Shown: positions 13,720 to 23,028 of the stretch, one piece after another | How positions within the stretch are numbered: position 1 is the stretch's first letter | Layout of the letters: each line of letters starts with the position of its first letter | NCBI GenBank assembly: GCA_049515555.1 | Contig: JBEKTY010000132.1 | Location: forward strand, 1 to 23,028 | Direction: 5' to 3' | Source of the DNA: JBEKTY01 sp049515555 | GTDB taxonomy: Bacteria; Planctomycetota; Planctomycetia; Pirellulales; Thermoguttaceae | Length of the DNA: 23,028 bases | Translations under genes and position numbers: made by a program | The notes under the pieces: model-generated | The model's input: the letters and a program-made list of their open reading frames with translations, nothing else | Told to the model about the DNA's origin: nothing | Database searches by the model: none

Positions 13720-15759
13720 TTACCAGTGCAGCAGGTCCGGGCGGAAGTGGTGGAGGACCCAGTAGGCGGCCGCCAGTCCCAAGCCGGCCGCCGCGACGTG
13801 CCCGATCAGCCGGGTGAGCCAATGGGAGGACCACGGCTCTCGTCGCTGTTTAGTAGTGGCGGGGACGCCAAAGGGAAACTGCCCCATTTTCGCGGCACGG
13901 GGATCGGGAGTGTCACCGGCCGTTGCCGGCTGGGGGGAGTGGCCGGGCGGGGCCGGCGATATCCCCCGCTGCTTGGCACCCGCATCTGGAACCCCCCCGG
14001 CTAGCGGTGGCGGCGCCGGACTCCACGGGTTGCCCGGCGGCCGGTCCACCGGGCCGGCCACGTCGCTGAGGGTCGGCGTAGCCGCCGCGGGGAACTCGAC
14101 CTGATCGCCGGCCAGCGCCCAATCGGCGATGATTTCGGAGTCGGGCCTGCGTCGGCCGGCCGGGGCCGAGTCGCCCGCCGCCGCACCGGGCGGCGCCGTA
14201 TCGCGGACCGCCGCACAAAAGGCCTCGAAGCCCGCTCCGGCCGAGACCGGCAGCTTCCAGCGTACCAGGCCCTCGCCGGAGACCCCCGCCTCCCGCTCCA
14301 GCTCGAGCACCGTCTGCTGCTCGGTGCCCGGCACCAGCGCCTGCACCGATAGCCGGCCGTTGGTGCCGTACTCGAAGGTGATATCCACCGGCCAGCCCTT
14401 GGGCAAGCCGGCGGGCAAGTCGCGGACCACGGTCCGGCCGATGGCCAGACACTCGCCGGGCAGGGAGCTCTCGCCCTCCAGCACGCGAACGACAATCGAC
14501 CGCTGGCCGTCCGAGCGGGTGACGAAGTGCTCGGTGTGTTTGACCGGCAGGGGCGTGTTGCGCGGGATGAGGATTACGTTCTTCTTGCGCAGCGTGTCGG
14601 TGTCGATGCCCTCGACGCCCAGGCTGTGGGCGTTGACGTCGGTCACGCTGAAGCTCGCCCGCCGCTGGCCTTCCCGCTTGCTCAACAGGTAGGCGGCGTA
14701 CAGGGCGGCGCCGCGGGCCACCGCCTCGTCGGGATTGACCAGCCGATCGGGCTCGATCTGCGTGAGGCCCTTGAGCATGCGGGGGACCATGGGCATCCGC
14801 GTCGAGCCGCCCACCAGAAGGACGCGCTGGACCTGTTTCCATTCCAGCCCGCTGGCGCCCAGCAATTGCCGCGTGGTGTAGGCCGATCGCTCCAGCAGAT
14901 CGGCCGTCAGCTCCTCGAACTGCTCGCGGAGCACCTGGACCTCGGCCGACTTGCCGCGGTAGTCGATGCGGATGGCGGCGCGGCTGCGGGCACTGAGGGT
15001 GTGCTTGGCCTCCATGGCGTCCTGGAAGAGGCGGTTGAGGGTGGCCGGGTCCTGGCGGGGGTCCATGCCGTGGGCCGTCTGAAAGGACTCGGCGGCGTAA
15101 TCCACCAGCCGCTGGTCCCAGTCGTGGCCGCCGAGTTGCACGTCGCCGTCGGTGCCGATGGTTTGCACCTTGCCCGGCGCCAGGTGCAGCAGGGTGGCGT
15201 CGAAGGTCCCGCCGCCCAGGTCGTAGACCAGGCAGTTCATTTCCCCCTGCGGCGCGGCGGCGGGGGTGAGGAAGCCCAGTGCCTCGCCGAAGGCCAGCGC
15301 CGCGGCGGTGGGCTCGTTGACGATGTCCAGCACCGCCAGGCCGGCCATCTCGCCGGCGTCGGCCGTGGCCTTCCGCCGCATCTCGTCGAAGTAGGCCGGC
15401 ACGGTGATGACGGTCCGCGCCTCGGGCCCCACCGCCCGCACCAGGTCGCTCTTGAGCTTCCGCAGGATGCAGGCCTGAATCACCTCCGGCGGCAGGTAGT
15501 GGCCGCGGATGGGATGGCTGTAGAAGGGGGCCCCCATGTCGCGCTTCACCCATTGCGCCACGTGATCGGGCTGGGCCGTGATCGCGCTGCGGGCCGGCTT
15601 GCCGACCACCACCTCCGCGTCGGCGAACAGCACGACGCTGGGCGTGATCACCTCGCCTTCGGCGTTGAGGATCATCGCGCTGCGGCCCGCCTCGTCTACC
15701 CAGGCCATGGCCGAATTGGTCGTTCCCAGGTCGATTCCAGTGGCTTTAACTTGGGACAT
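13720..15759 (-). CDS. Tail-anchored (membrane-bound) Hsp70-family protein
   Basis: 679 residues. The N-terminal ATPase domain has all nucleotide motifs: GIDLGTTNSAMAW, VKRDMG, VITVPAYFDE, IVNEPTAAALAFG, VYDLGGGTFDATL and LLVGGSTRMPMV. A short beta substrate-binding domain ends near residue 500. The helical lid is replaced by a ~140-residue Pro/Ala/Gly-rich linker, then one hydrophobic segment near the end (about 648-668, IGHVAAAGLGLAAAYWVL) and the tail HHFRPDLLHW. The ATPase and substrate domains would face the cytoplasm, anchored by the C-terminus. Linker residues ~623-630 derive from a palindromic repeat. The start at 15759 is the family N-terminus; no clear Shine-Dalgarno. A promoter lies 40 bp upstream. 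It leads the unit with the lid-less Hsp70 and Gfo/Idh genes. Confidence 0.87.
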   Translation of the reverse strand: MSQVKATGIDLGTTNSAMAWVDEAGRSAMILNAEGEVITPSVVLFADAEVVVGKPARSAITAQPDHVAQWVKRDMGAPFYSHPIRGHYLPPEVIQACILRKLKSDLVRAVGPEARTVITVPAYFDEMRRKATADAGEMAGLAVLDIVNEPTAAALAFGEALGFLTPAAAPQGEMNCLVYDLGGGTFDATLLHLAPGKVQTIGTDGDVQLGGHDWDQRLVDYAAESFQTAHGMDPRQDPATLNRLFQDAMEAKHTLSARSRAAIRIDYRGKSAEVQVLREQFEELTADLLERSAYTTRQLLGASGLEWKQVQRVLLVGGSTRMPMVPRMLKGLTQIEPDRLVNPDEAVARGAALYAAYLLSKREGQRRASFSVTDVNAHSLGVEGIDTDTLRKKNVILIPRNTPLPVKHTEHFVTRSDGQRSIVVRVLEGESSLPGECLAIGRTVVRDLPAGLPKGWPVDITFEYGTNGRLSVQALVPGTEQQTVLELEREAGVSGEGLVRWKLPVSAGAGFEAFCAAVRDTAPPGAAAGDSAPAGRRRPDSEIIADWALAGDQVEFPAAATPTLSDVAGPVDRPPGNPWSPAPPPLAGGVPDAGAKQRGISPAPPGHSPQPATAGDTPDPRAAKMGQFPFGVPATTKQRREPWSSHWLTRLIGHVAAAGLGLAAAYWVLHHFRPDLLHW
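13871..13892. repeat. Degenerate family B palindrome arm inside the tail-anchored Hsp70 gene
   Basis: On the minus strand CGAAAATGGGGCAGTTTCCC aligns with the family B arm at 3200-3243 (CGAAAATGGGGACAGTCCCC). It is read in frame as AAKMGQFPF in the disordered linker of the Hsp70 protein. Confidence 0.65.
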
Positions 15760-15795
15760 CAGCCGGCGCAGCTTGCATATCGAGGGATGGCCGCA

Positions 15796-15824
15796 ATCTT
15801 ATCAAACCCTCCCATATTCGTCAA
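15796..15824 (-). promoter_or_regulatory. Sigma-70-type promoter of the Hsp70 unit
   Basis: On the minus strand TTGACG (15824-15819) and TAAGAT (15801-15796) are spaced by exactly 17 bp. Predicted transcription start near 15788 leaves a ~30-nt leader. No CIRCE-type inverted repeat (the HrcA operator of heat-shock genes) is seen here. Confidence 0.55.
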
Positions 15825-15884
15825 TGTGCGCGACCGCTGGCTTAAGACCGGCGAAGCAATTAGCGTCGCATTCCATGACGTACT

Positions 15885-15951
15885 CCTCTCGCTCCGCGAG
15901 AGGGCCCGGTAGAGACGCAACCGCACTTCCGGCCTCACGCGGAGCGTGAGG
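15885..15951. repeat. Nested palindrome, family F (CTC-CGC hairpins)
   Basis: Two perfect 8-bp hairpins with 3-nt loops, CCTCTCGC-TCC-GCGAGAGG (15885-15903) and CCTCACGC-GGA-GCGTGAGG (15933-15951). The second is an inverted near-copy of the first, so the whole forms an inverted repeat of hairpins as in families A and B. It lies in the 246-bp gap between the anti-sigma gene and the Hsp70 promoter, which otherwise holds the terminator at 15965-15988. Confidence 0.82.
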
Positions 15952-15964
15952 AATACATCAAGAG

Positions 15965-15988
15965 CCCCGGGCAAGCGACCGCCCGGGG
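15965..15988 (-). terminator. Terminator-like GC hairpin after the sigma/anti-sigma unit
   Basis: CCCCGGGC and GCCCGGGG form a perfect 8-bp stem with an 8-nt loop, 18 bp beyond the stop of the anti-sigma gene. The following sequence on the minus strand is only moderately T-rich (CTCTTGATGTATT), so intrinsic termination is plausible, not certain. Confidence 0.5.
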
Positions 15989-16005
15989 AGCAACCCGTTT
16001 CGCCG

Positions 16006-17634
16006 TCACTTCCCGCTGTCGGCGGTTTGACTTGCCGGCACGAGGCTATCGATCAGTGCATGCAGTTCCTTCTCGGTCAGTTGACCGTTGACGGCCAGTG
16101 CGGGAAATGTCCCCTCCGGGGTCTGCAAGAGATAGCCCGTGGGGTTCTTTCCCGGCGGGTCGTGGATTGCCGCCCGCGCGCTCTGAAGGAGGATTTGGGC
16201 CAACCATGCGTCGCGGGGGCCGCTCCATACCTTGACCCCGCCGGGCGAAGTGTAGACCAGCTTCCCCATTTTCACCAGCGGTGCAAGCATCTTGTTATAC
16301 GAGTACGATTGCAACAGCACCACGTGCCGGCCGTCCTTGGCCCGGTAGCTGGCGGCAAACATTCGATGGGGCGGACTGGGCAGGTCCAGGATGTCGGTGA
16401 TCTCGCGGTTGCCGGCCCACGGCGGGTCCTTCGCGAAGATGTAGGTCTTGTAATCGGCCTTCTCGATCATGTGTTTGATCGAGATGTTGGGGATCACCAT
16501 ATCGGCGACGATGCCCGCAGACAGTTTTTGGCCGGCGCCGCCGGGTAGTTTCAGTCCCGCCAGGTCCCAGCCGACTTCGGGAGCGACGGCGGTTTCGCTG
16601 TTGCCCCGCCGGACCTCGAAGAGCGACGCGCCGTGGGCGAGGAATTCCATTTTTTCGATGGTGTTGTCCGCCGCGCGGATGGTGACGAGGAAGAACGCGG
16701 CGTCAGCTTCTTTTGGCCCACCCGCCGGAAAGCCCAGCTTCACCAGGCGGCCCTTTGAGCCGTCTTCCAGCGTAAGGGACCCTTTATCCTCGGCAAGTCC
16801 CTCGTTCTGTTTTGCGTCGAGTCCGCTGCGCAGGCCGGCGGCCAACCCCAACAGTTCGGCGGGACTCTTGGGCGGCCTGAAATCCTTGCCCGCCGGACGC
16901 CGAACGACCTTAAGCCCGCCCTTGGCGGCCGCTTCCAACAAGGAAATCTGTTGGCCGTCGTAGGAGTTGGCGAAGATCGGCGCGGCCGCGCTCCGCAGCA
17001 CGCGGACGAATCGGCCCGTCTTCGGATCGTACCACGATTTATCTTCGACGGTGTACCCTTTGCCGACTTCCGCGGCGAGCGTGAGTTGATTGAATCGCAT
17101 CTTTCCCGTTGCCTCAAGCGACAGCAGCGGGAGCCAGCGGATCCTGGCCAGTGTTGCGTCGGAAACCGGCTTGACGATGATCGTGTTGGTCAAATGAATT
17201 ACCTGTTCTCCGGCGAAGAATTTTTCCTCCGCGGCGCAGGCCTGGGAAAGCAGGCTGGAGGCCGAGATTCCCGCGGGGCCTTGCCTGTCAGGGCCGCCGT
17301 GGAAGAGCAAGCTGACGGCAACCAATAACCCCGCGGCTATCGTGGCGGCCGCCGCCACCCGCCGCACCCAGACTTTGGGAAGCCTGCCCACCTTAGACGC
17401 GGAATGAACCGCGCCCGTCGCGGAAATGGAGGTCATGATCCGACTCCTAAAATCCGGTGACGCGCGTAGGGTATGAGACGGCGTGAGGACGGCCAAGACC
17501 TGCAGGGCCAGGACATGTTGCCGGGCACAGTCAGGGCAGGCTTCGAGGTGCAGCTTCAGCTCTGCATCCTCGAGGTTCTGCGGCTCTGCGACCAAGAGAT
17601 CATCGAGAATCTTGCGGCATTGCCGGCAGTCCAT
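16006..17634 (-). CDS. Membrane anti-sigma factor with N-terminal zinc-binding domain and large external domain
   Basis: 542 residues. The cytoplasmic N-terminus is a zinc-binding anti-sigma (ZAS/zf-HC2) domain: Cys3 and Cys6, then HLEACPDC with His29-x3-Cys33-x2-Cys36. One membrane segment follows (about 91-112, VAAAATIAAGLLVAVSLLF). About 430 residues lie outside. Their fold is not certain; SYDGQQI and the ending NGQLTEKELHALIDSLVP recall RseB/LolA-like or DUF4367-like sensory domains, which is inference. It should hold the adjacent ECF sigma factor inactive until an envelope signal. The ATG at 17634 is 4 nt past the sigma stop, with AGGGGAG overlapping that stop, so translation is coupled. 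Confidence 0.83.
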   Translation of the reverse strand: MDCRQCRKILDDLLVAEPQNLEDAELKLHLEACPDCARQHVLALQVLAVLTPSHTLRASPDFRSRIMTSISATGAVHSASKVGRLPKVWVRRVAAAATIAAGLLVAVSLLFHGGPDRQGPAGISASSLLSQACAAEEKFFAGEQVIHLTNTIIVKPVSDATLARIRWLPLLSLEATGKMRFNQLTLAAEVGKGYTVEDKSWYDPKTGRFVRVLRSAAAPIFANSYDGQQISLLEAAAKGGLKVVRRPAGKDFRPPKSPAELLGLAAGLRSGLDAKQNEGLAEDKGSLTLEDGSKGRLVKLGFPAGGPKEADAAFFLVTIRAADNTIEKMEFLAHGASLFEVRRGNSETAVAPEVGWDLAGLKLPGGAGQKLSAGIVADMVIPNISIKHMIEKADYKTYIFAKDPPWAGNREITDILDLPSPPHRMFAASYRAKDGRHVVLLQSYSYNKMLAPLVKMGKLVYTSPGGVKVWSGPRDAWLAQILLQSARAAIHDPPGKNPTGYLLQTPEGTFPALAVNGQLTEKELHALIDSLVPASQTADSGK

Positions 17635-17638
17635 CGTT

Positions 17639-18238
17639 CTACTCCCCTTTCTTGCCGAGCATGTTCCGCAATCGCTGGAACCCGTACCGCAAGCGTGAGC
17701 AGACCGTGTTCACCGAGCAGCCGGTCAGCTCCGCGATCTGGCTCAGCCGCAGCTCATCGAACACTCGCAGCCGGACCGCCTCGGCTTGCTCGCCGGGCAA
17801 ACGGCGCAGCAGCGTTTCCGCCCGGCGCAGCCCGTCGGCCGCCTGGGCGGCTTCGGCCGGGCCGTTGCCCCCGGTGACGAGTCCCTCGACGCCGATCTTT
17901 TCGCGAAACACTGCCGAGCAGTTCCGCCTTCGCAACATGTCCGTGCAGGCGTTGGCCACCGAGCGATAGAGGTAAGGACCCGGTGAGGAAATATCGTCTG
18001 GCCTCGAACGATCGGCAAAGGCCCGCAGAAAAACCTCCTGCACCATGTCCTCGGCATCCTGCAAGTTCCCCACTTGGCGAAAGGCGTAACGCACCAGCCG
18101 GTCGGCATAAGCGTCGACCAGCGTTGCAATCTGCTCCCGGGTTTGCGGCCACCCGCTCGTCCAGGGGTCGGTCGGCTGGGGCTTCATGTCTACCGTTTTC
18201 GCTCGGTTGGCCAGTCTGGTCGGTCGGGGAAGGTGCAT
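17639..18238 (-). CDS. ECF-type RNA polymerase sigma factor
   Basis: 199 residues from the first ATG. Region 2 is seen as YADRLVRYAFRQVGNLQDAE followed by DMVQEVFLRAF and YLYRSVANACTDMLRR. Region 4 is LPGEQAEAVRLRVFDELRLS, then QIAELTGCSVNTVCSRLRYG. Region 3 and the N-terminal regions of primary sigma factors are absent, as expected for the ECF group. The start is uncertain: 18238 has AAAGGAG but 13 nt upstream, whereas the ATG at 18187 (MKPQPTD) is closer to the usual start but has no clear RBS. It is translationally coupled to the ZAS anti-sigma factor and almost certainly its target. No clear autoregulatory ECF promoter was found in the 98-bp gap upstream. Confidence 0.92.
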   Translation of the reverse strand: MHLPRPTRLANRAKTVDMKPQPTDPWTSGWPQTREQIATLVDAYADRLVRYAFRQVGNLQDAEDMVQEVFLRAFADRSRPDDISSPGPYLYRSVANACTDMLRRRNCSAVFREKIGVEGLVTGGNGPAEAAQAADGLRRAETLLRRLPGEQAEAVRLRVFDELRLSQIAELTGCSVNTVCSRLRYGFQRLRNMLGKKGE

Positions 18239-18336
18239 GGTCGGCCGTCCGCTCCTTTAGGACGAAGATGCGGCCGGTTTTCGTCTAAGAATCTGCCGTG
18301 GAAAGACGCGAACTCGTCGTGTACGAACCCGGAACC

Positions 18337-21663
<3,327 letters not shown>

Positions 21664-21777
21664 GCGGCGGGCTCTCCCACGGTGGGCCGCACGCCCCGGG
21701 TGCGGCATTGCGGCACACGGCGTGTACCGGCTGCGTTAGGAACTGCAAACCAACAACCTGTTCAAATTGCACCAAGT

Positions 21778-21857
21778 GTGGCACGTCCCTGAGCGCAGCG
21801 AAGGGCGTGATTTGCGCCCCCCGCCACGCCCTTCGCTGCGCTCAGGGCGTGCCACCC
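21778..21857. repeat. Inverted repeat, family C copy 2 (GTGGCACG...GAGCGCAGCGAAGGGCGTG)
   Basis: Two arms of about 31 bp (21778-21809 and 21825-21855) are near-perfect inverted copies around a 15-bp centre. Each contains GAGCGCAGCGA, an 11-mer also present in the ends of the family D element. It fills most of the gap between the GalU-like gene and the kinase fusion and could fold into a long stem in their shared transcript. Confidence 0.9.
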
Positions 21858-21884
21858 AATTGGTCAACTTGTTCCTGCGAGCAC

Positions 21885-22817
21885 TCAGCGGGCCGCCAAC
21901 AGCTCGACCAGCCGGGTGAGAATCTCCTCGCGGTCGCTGCCGCTTAAGACCAGCCCCAACTGGGCCATCAGCATGCCGTACTTCACGGCGATGTTGTAGC
22001 GCGTGCCGTCTACTTCCAGGGCCAGGTAGCGCTCGCGCTGGGCCAGTTTCTCCAGGGCCGGCGAGAGCATGATCGGCCCGGCGTGGCCCGCGCCGCTTTG
22101 GGCGGCCCGCGACGATCCCCCTTCGCACGCAGCGCCCTGCGGGCCGTCGGGGCCAGCGGGGGCGGTCGCCGTAGGCCGCCCCCCACGGGCCACCTCCGCG
22201 CCCAGCAGATCCATCACGCAGGGCGTCAGCACGTGCATGCCGAAGAAGCACAAATAGTGGCCGGCCCGCAGGCCCGGCACGATCAGGTGCTGCTCGGCCC
22301 GGGTGGGCGTGGGCTTCTCCATTACGCGCTCGATCTGGTACAGTCCCGGCCGTCCGGCGACCGGGGCCCCGCCGATGGCCCCGAAATAGCGCAGCACGCT
22401 CTCCCGCGTGGGCTGCACCGCCGAGACGGAACACTCCTCGGCCCGGGCCACCTCGATCAACTGCTCCGCGCAGCGCCGCGGCTGCCGGCTCACGTAAAGA
22501 TGATCGCTCACCAGGTGCAGGAAGGGCTGATCGCCGACGAAGGCTGCCGCCCGGTACAACGCCTCGCCATAGCCCCGCGCAGCGGGCTGCTCGACGAAGA
22601 CCAGCGTGCGGGCCTGCTCGCCGGCCGCCTCGCGGTACGCCTGCTGGCTGCCGCCGCGGACCACGAGGCACACCTGCTCGACCCCCGCCGCCAGAACCTC
22701 CTCGAGGATGATCTGCAGGGCCGTCTTCTCGACGCCGTCCAGGTCGACGAACCGCTGCAGCGGCAGGCGATCCTGGCCCGGGCCGGCGGCCGTAATCACG
22801 GCTTTGCGGATGTGCAC
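21885..22817 (-). CDS. GalU-like nucleotidyltransferase (UTP-glucose-1-phosphate uridylyltransferase family), signature altered
   Basis: 310 residues from a GTG at 22817, preceded by GGGGAGGG 7 nt upstream. Starting here gives the family's normal opening (HIRKAVITAAG); the ATG at 22925 would add 36 unlike residues. Family features are VEQPAARGYGEAL, FLHLVSDHLY, IERVMEKPTP with the expected Lys, HYLCFFGMHVLTPCVMDLL and YNIAVKYGMLMAQLGLVLSG. The nucleotide loop, normally AAGxGTRxxP, is AAGPGQDRLP, and the usual PKxMLP lysine is not recognisable. About 37 Gly/Ala-rich residues encoded at roughly 22075-22190 interrupt the protein between LLGAEVA and LSPALEKL. It heads a unit with the kinase fusion, suggesting nucleotide-sugar synthesis or sensing; UTP/glucose-1-P specificity is not shown. 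Confidence 0.78.
   Translation of the reverse strand: MHIRKAVITAAGPGQDRLPLQRFVDLDGVEKTALQIILEEVLAAGVEQVCLVVRGGSQQAYREAAGEQARTLVFVEQPAARGYGEALYRAAAFVGDQPFLHLVSDHLYVSRQPRRCAEQLIEVARAEECSVSAVQPTRESVLRYFGAIGGAPVAGRPGLYQIERVMEKPTPTRAEQHLIVPGLRAGHYLCFFGMHVLTPCVMDLLGAEVARGGRPTATAPAGPDGPQGAACEGGSSRAAQSGAGHAGPIMLSPALEKLAQRERYLALEVDGTRYNIAVKYGMLMAQLGLVLSGSDREEILTRLVELLAAR
22158..22183. repeat. GC palindrome inside the GalU-like gene
   Basis: GGGGGCGG and CCGCCCCC pair across a 10-nt loop. It is in the interrupted, low-complexity part of the GalU-like coding sequence and may mark an inserted repeat that is read through in frame. Confidence 0.55.
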
Positions 22818-22939
22818 GGGATAGCCCTCCCCGCTGAAATCGGAGTACCAGCGCTTGACGAGTTTCCGCGGCGAACGGTCGGCAGTGGGACGAACCGCTT
22901 CCCCGATTGCCGAGATTCCCAGCATTTCAAACGGTAAGA

Positions 22940-22968
22940 AGTATAATACTTTCCCCCCGCGGTGGCAA
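22940..22968 (-). promoter_or_regulatory. Strong sigma-70-type promoter of the GalU-like/kinase-fusion unit
   Basis: On the minus strand TTGCCA (22968-22963, 5 of 6) and TATACT (22945-22940, 5 of 6) are spaced by exactly 17 bp. Transcription would start near 22933, giving a ~116-nt leader before the GTG start. Confidence 0.6.
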
Positions 22969-23000
22969 TCCCCGGCGGCGGGCAGGCGTTCCGCGCCTAA

Positions 23001-23028
23001 GTAGGGTGGGTCGAGCGCAGCGAGCCCC
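23001..23028. repeat. Terminal segment of a third family D element, cut by the window end
   Basis: GTAGGGTGGGTCGAGCGCAG continuing CGAGCCCC matches the reverse complement of the right end of the element at 10401-10544. The element must continue past the window. Confidence 0.8.

Noticed and set aside
15760..15830. CIRCE heat-shock operator before the Hsp70 unit
   Set aside because: The TTAGCACTC-N9-GAGTGCTAA palindrome is not present; only an ordinary sigma-70-type promoter is seen.
18239..18336. ECF autoregulatory promoter (GGAAC...CGT type) upstream of the sigma factor
   Set aside because: A GGAACC occurs only on the plus strand, pointing away from the sigma gene; no convincing -35/-10 pair was found on the minus strand.

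Overview
The window looks like a chromosomal segment of a planctomycete (Pirellulales/Gemmatales-like). The basis is high GC; several Tat-signal Gfo/Idh oxidoreductases and TIM-barrel proteins; a uroporphyrinogen-decarboxylase-like protein; an ECF sigma/anti-sigma pair; Hsp70 paralogues; and many short palindromic intergenic repeats. The taxon is inferred from gene content only. No rRNA, tRNA, CRISPR array or intact transposase was seen.

Layout. 1-35 is the start of a gene leaving the window on the minus strand. rpiB (155-634, +) faces a minus-strand pair: a Tat Gfo/Idh oxidoreductase (3276-1870) followed by a UroD-like protein (1834-737) that appears to start at ATT. Next, on the plus strand, come a planctomycete-type hypothetical protein (3669-4247), a sigma-54-activator-like protein whose catalytic motifs are nearly all degraded (4491-5498), a Tat-exported barrel-like protein (5638-6588), the C-terminal stump of a lost Gfo/Idh gene (6602-6844), a GH81 endo-beta-1,3-glucanase (7006-9258) and a Tat-exported xylose-isomerase-like barrel protein (9313-10374). 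From 10614 to the end everything reads on the minus strand. One run is a tail-anchored Hsp70 (15759-13720), a soluble Hsp70 without a lid (13549-12002) and a second Gfo/Idh oxidoreductase (11987-10614). The next is an ECF sigma factor with its zinc-binding membrane anti-sigma factor (18238-16006). The last is a GalU-like nucleotidyltransferase (22817-21885) followed by a 1108-residue fucokinase-like/UDP-sugar-pyrophosphorylase-like fusion (21663-18337).

How the genes may work together. The plus-strand middle block suggests extracytoplasmic beta-1,3-glucan (laminarin-type) breakdown and handling of the products. The right-hand pair suggests nucleotide-sugar synthesis or its regulation. The two Hsp70s share an operon-like run and have no J-domain or GrpE partner in view.

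The most unusual content: (i) a pseudo-enhancer-binding protein with a hairpin over its ribosome binding site; (ii) a membrane-anchored Hsp70 paired with a lid-less Hsp70; (iii) a kinase-pyrophosphorylase fusion with altered nucleotide-binding loops next to a GalU-like protein that has also lost its signature; (iv) several families of nested palindromic repeats, some of which lie inside coding sequences and supply their termini or linkers; (v) an ATT start codon; and (vi) an octamer repeat touching the rpiB start codon with four G-runs on the opposite strand.
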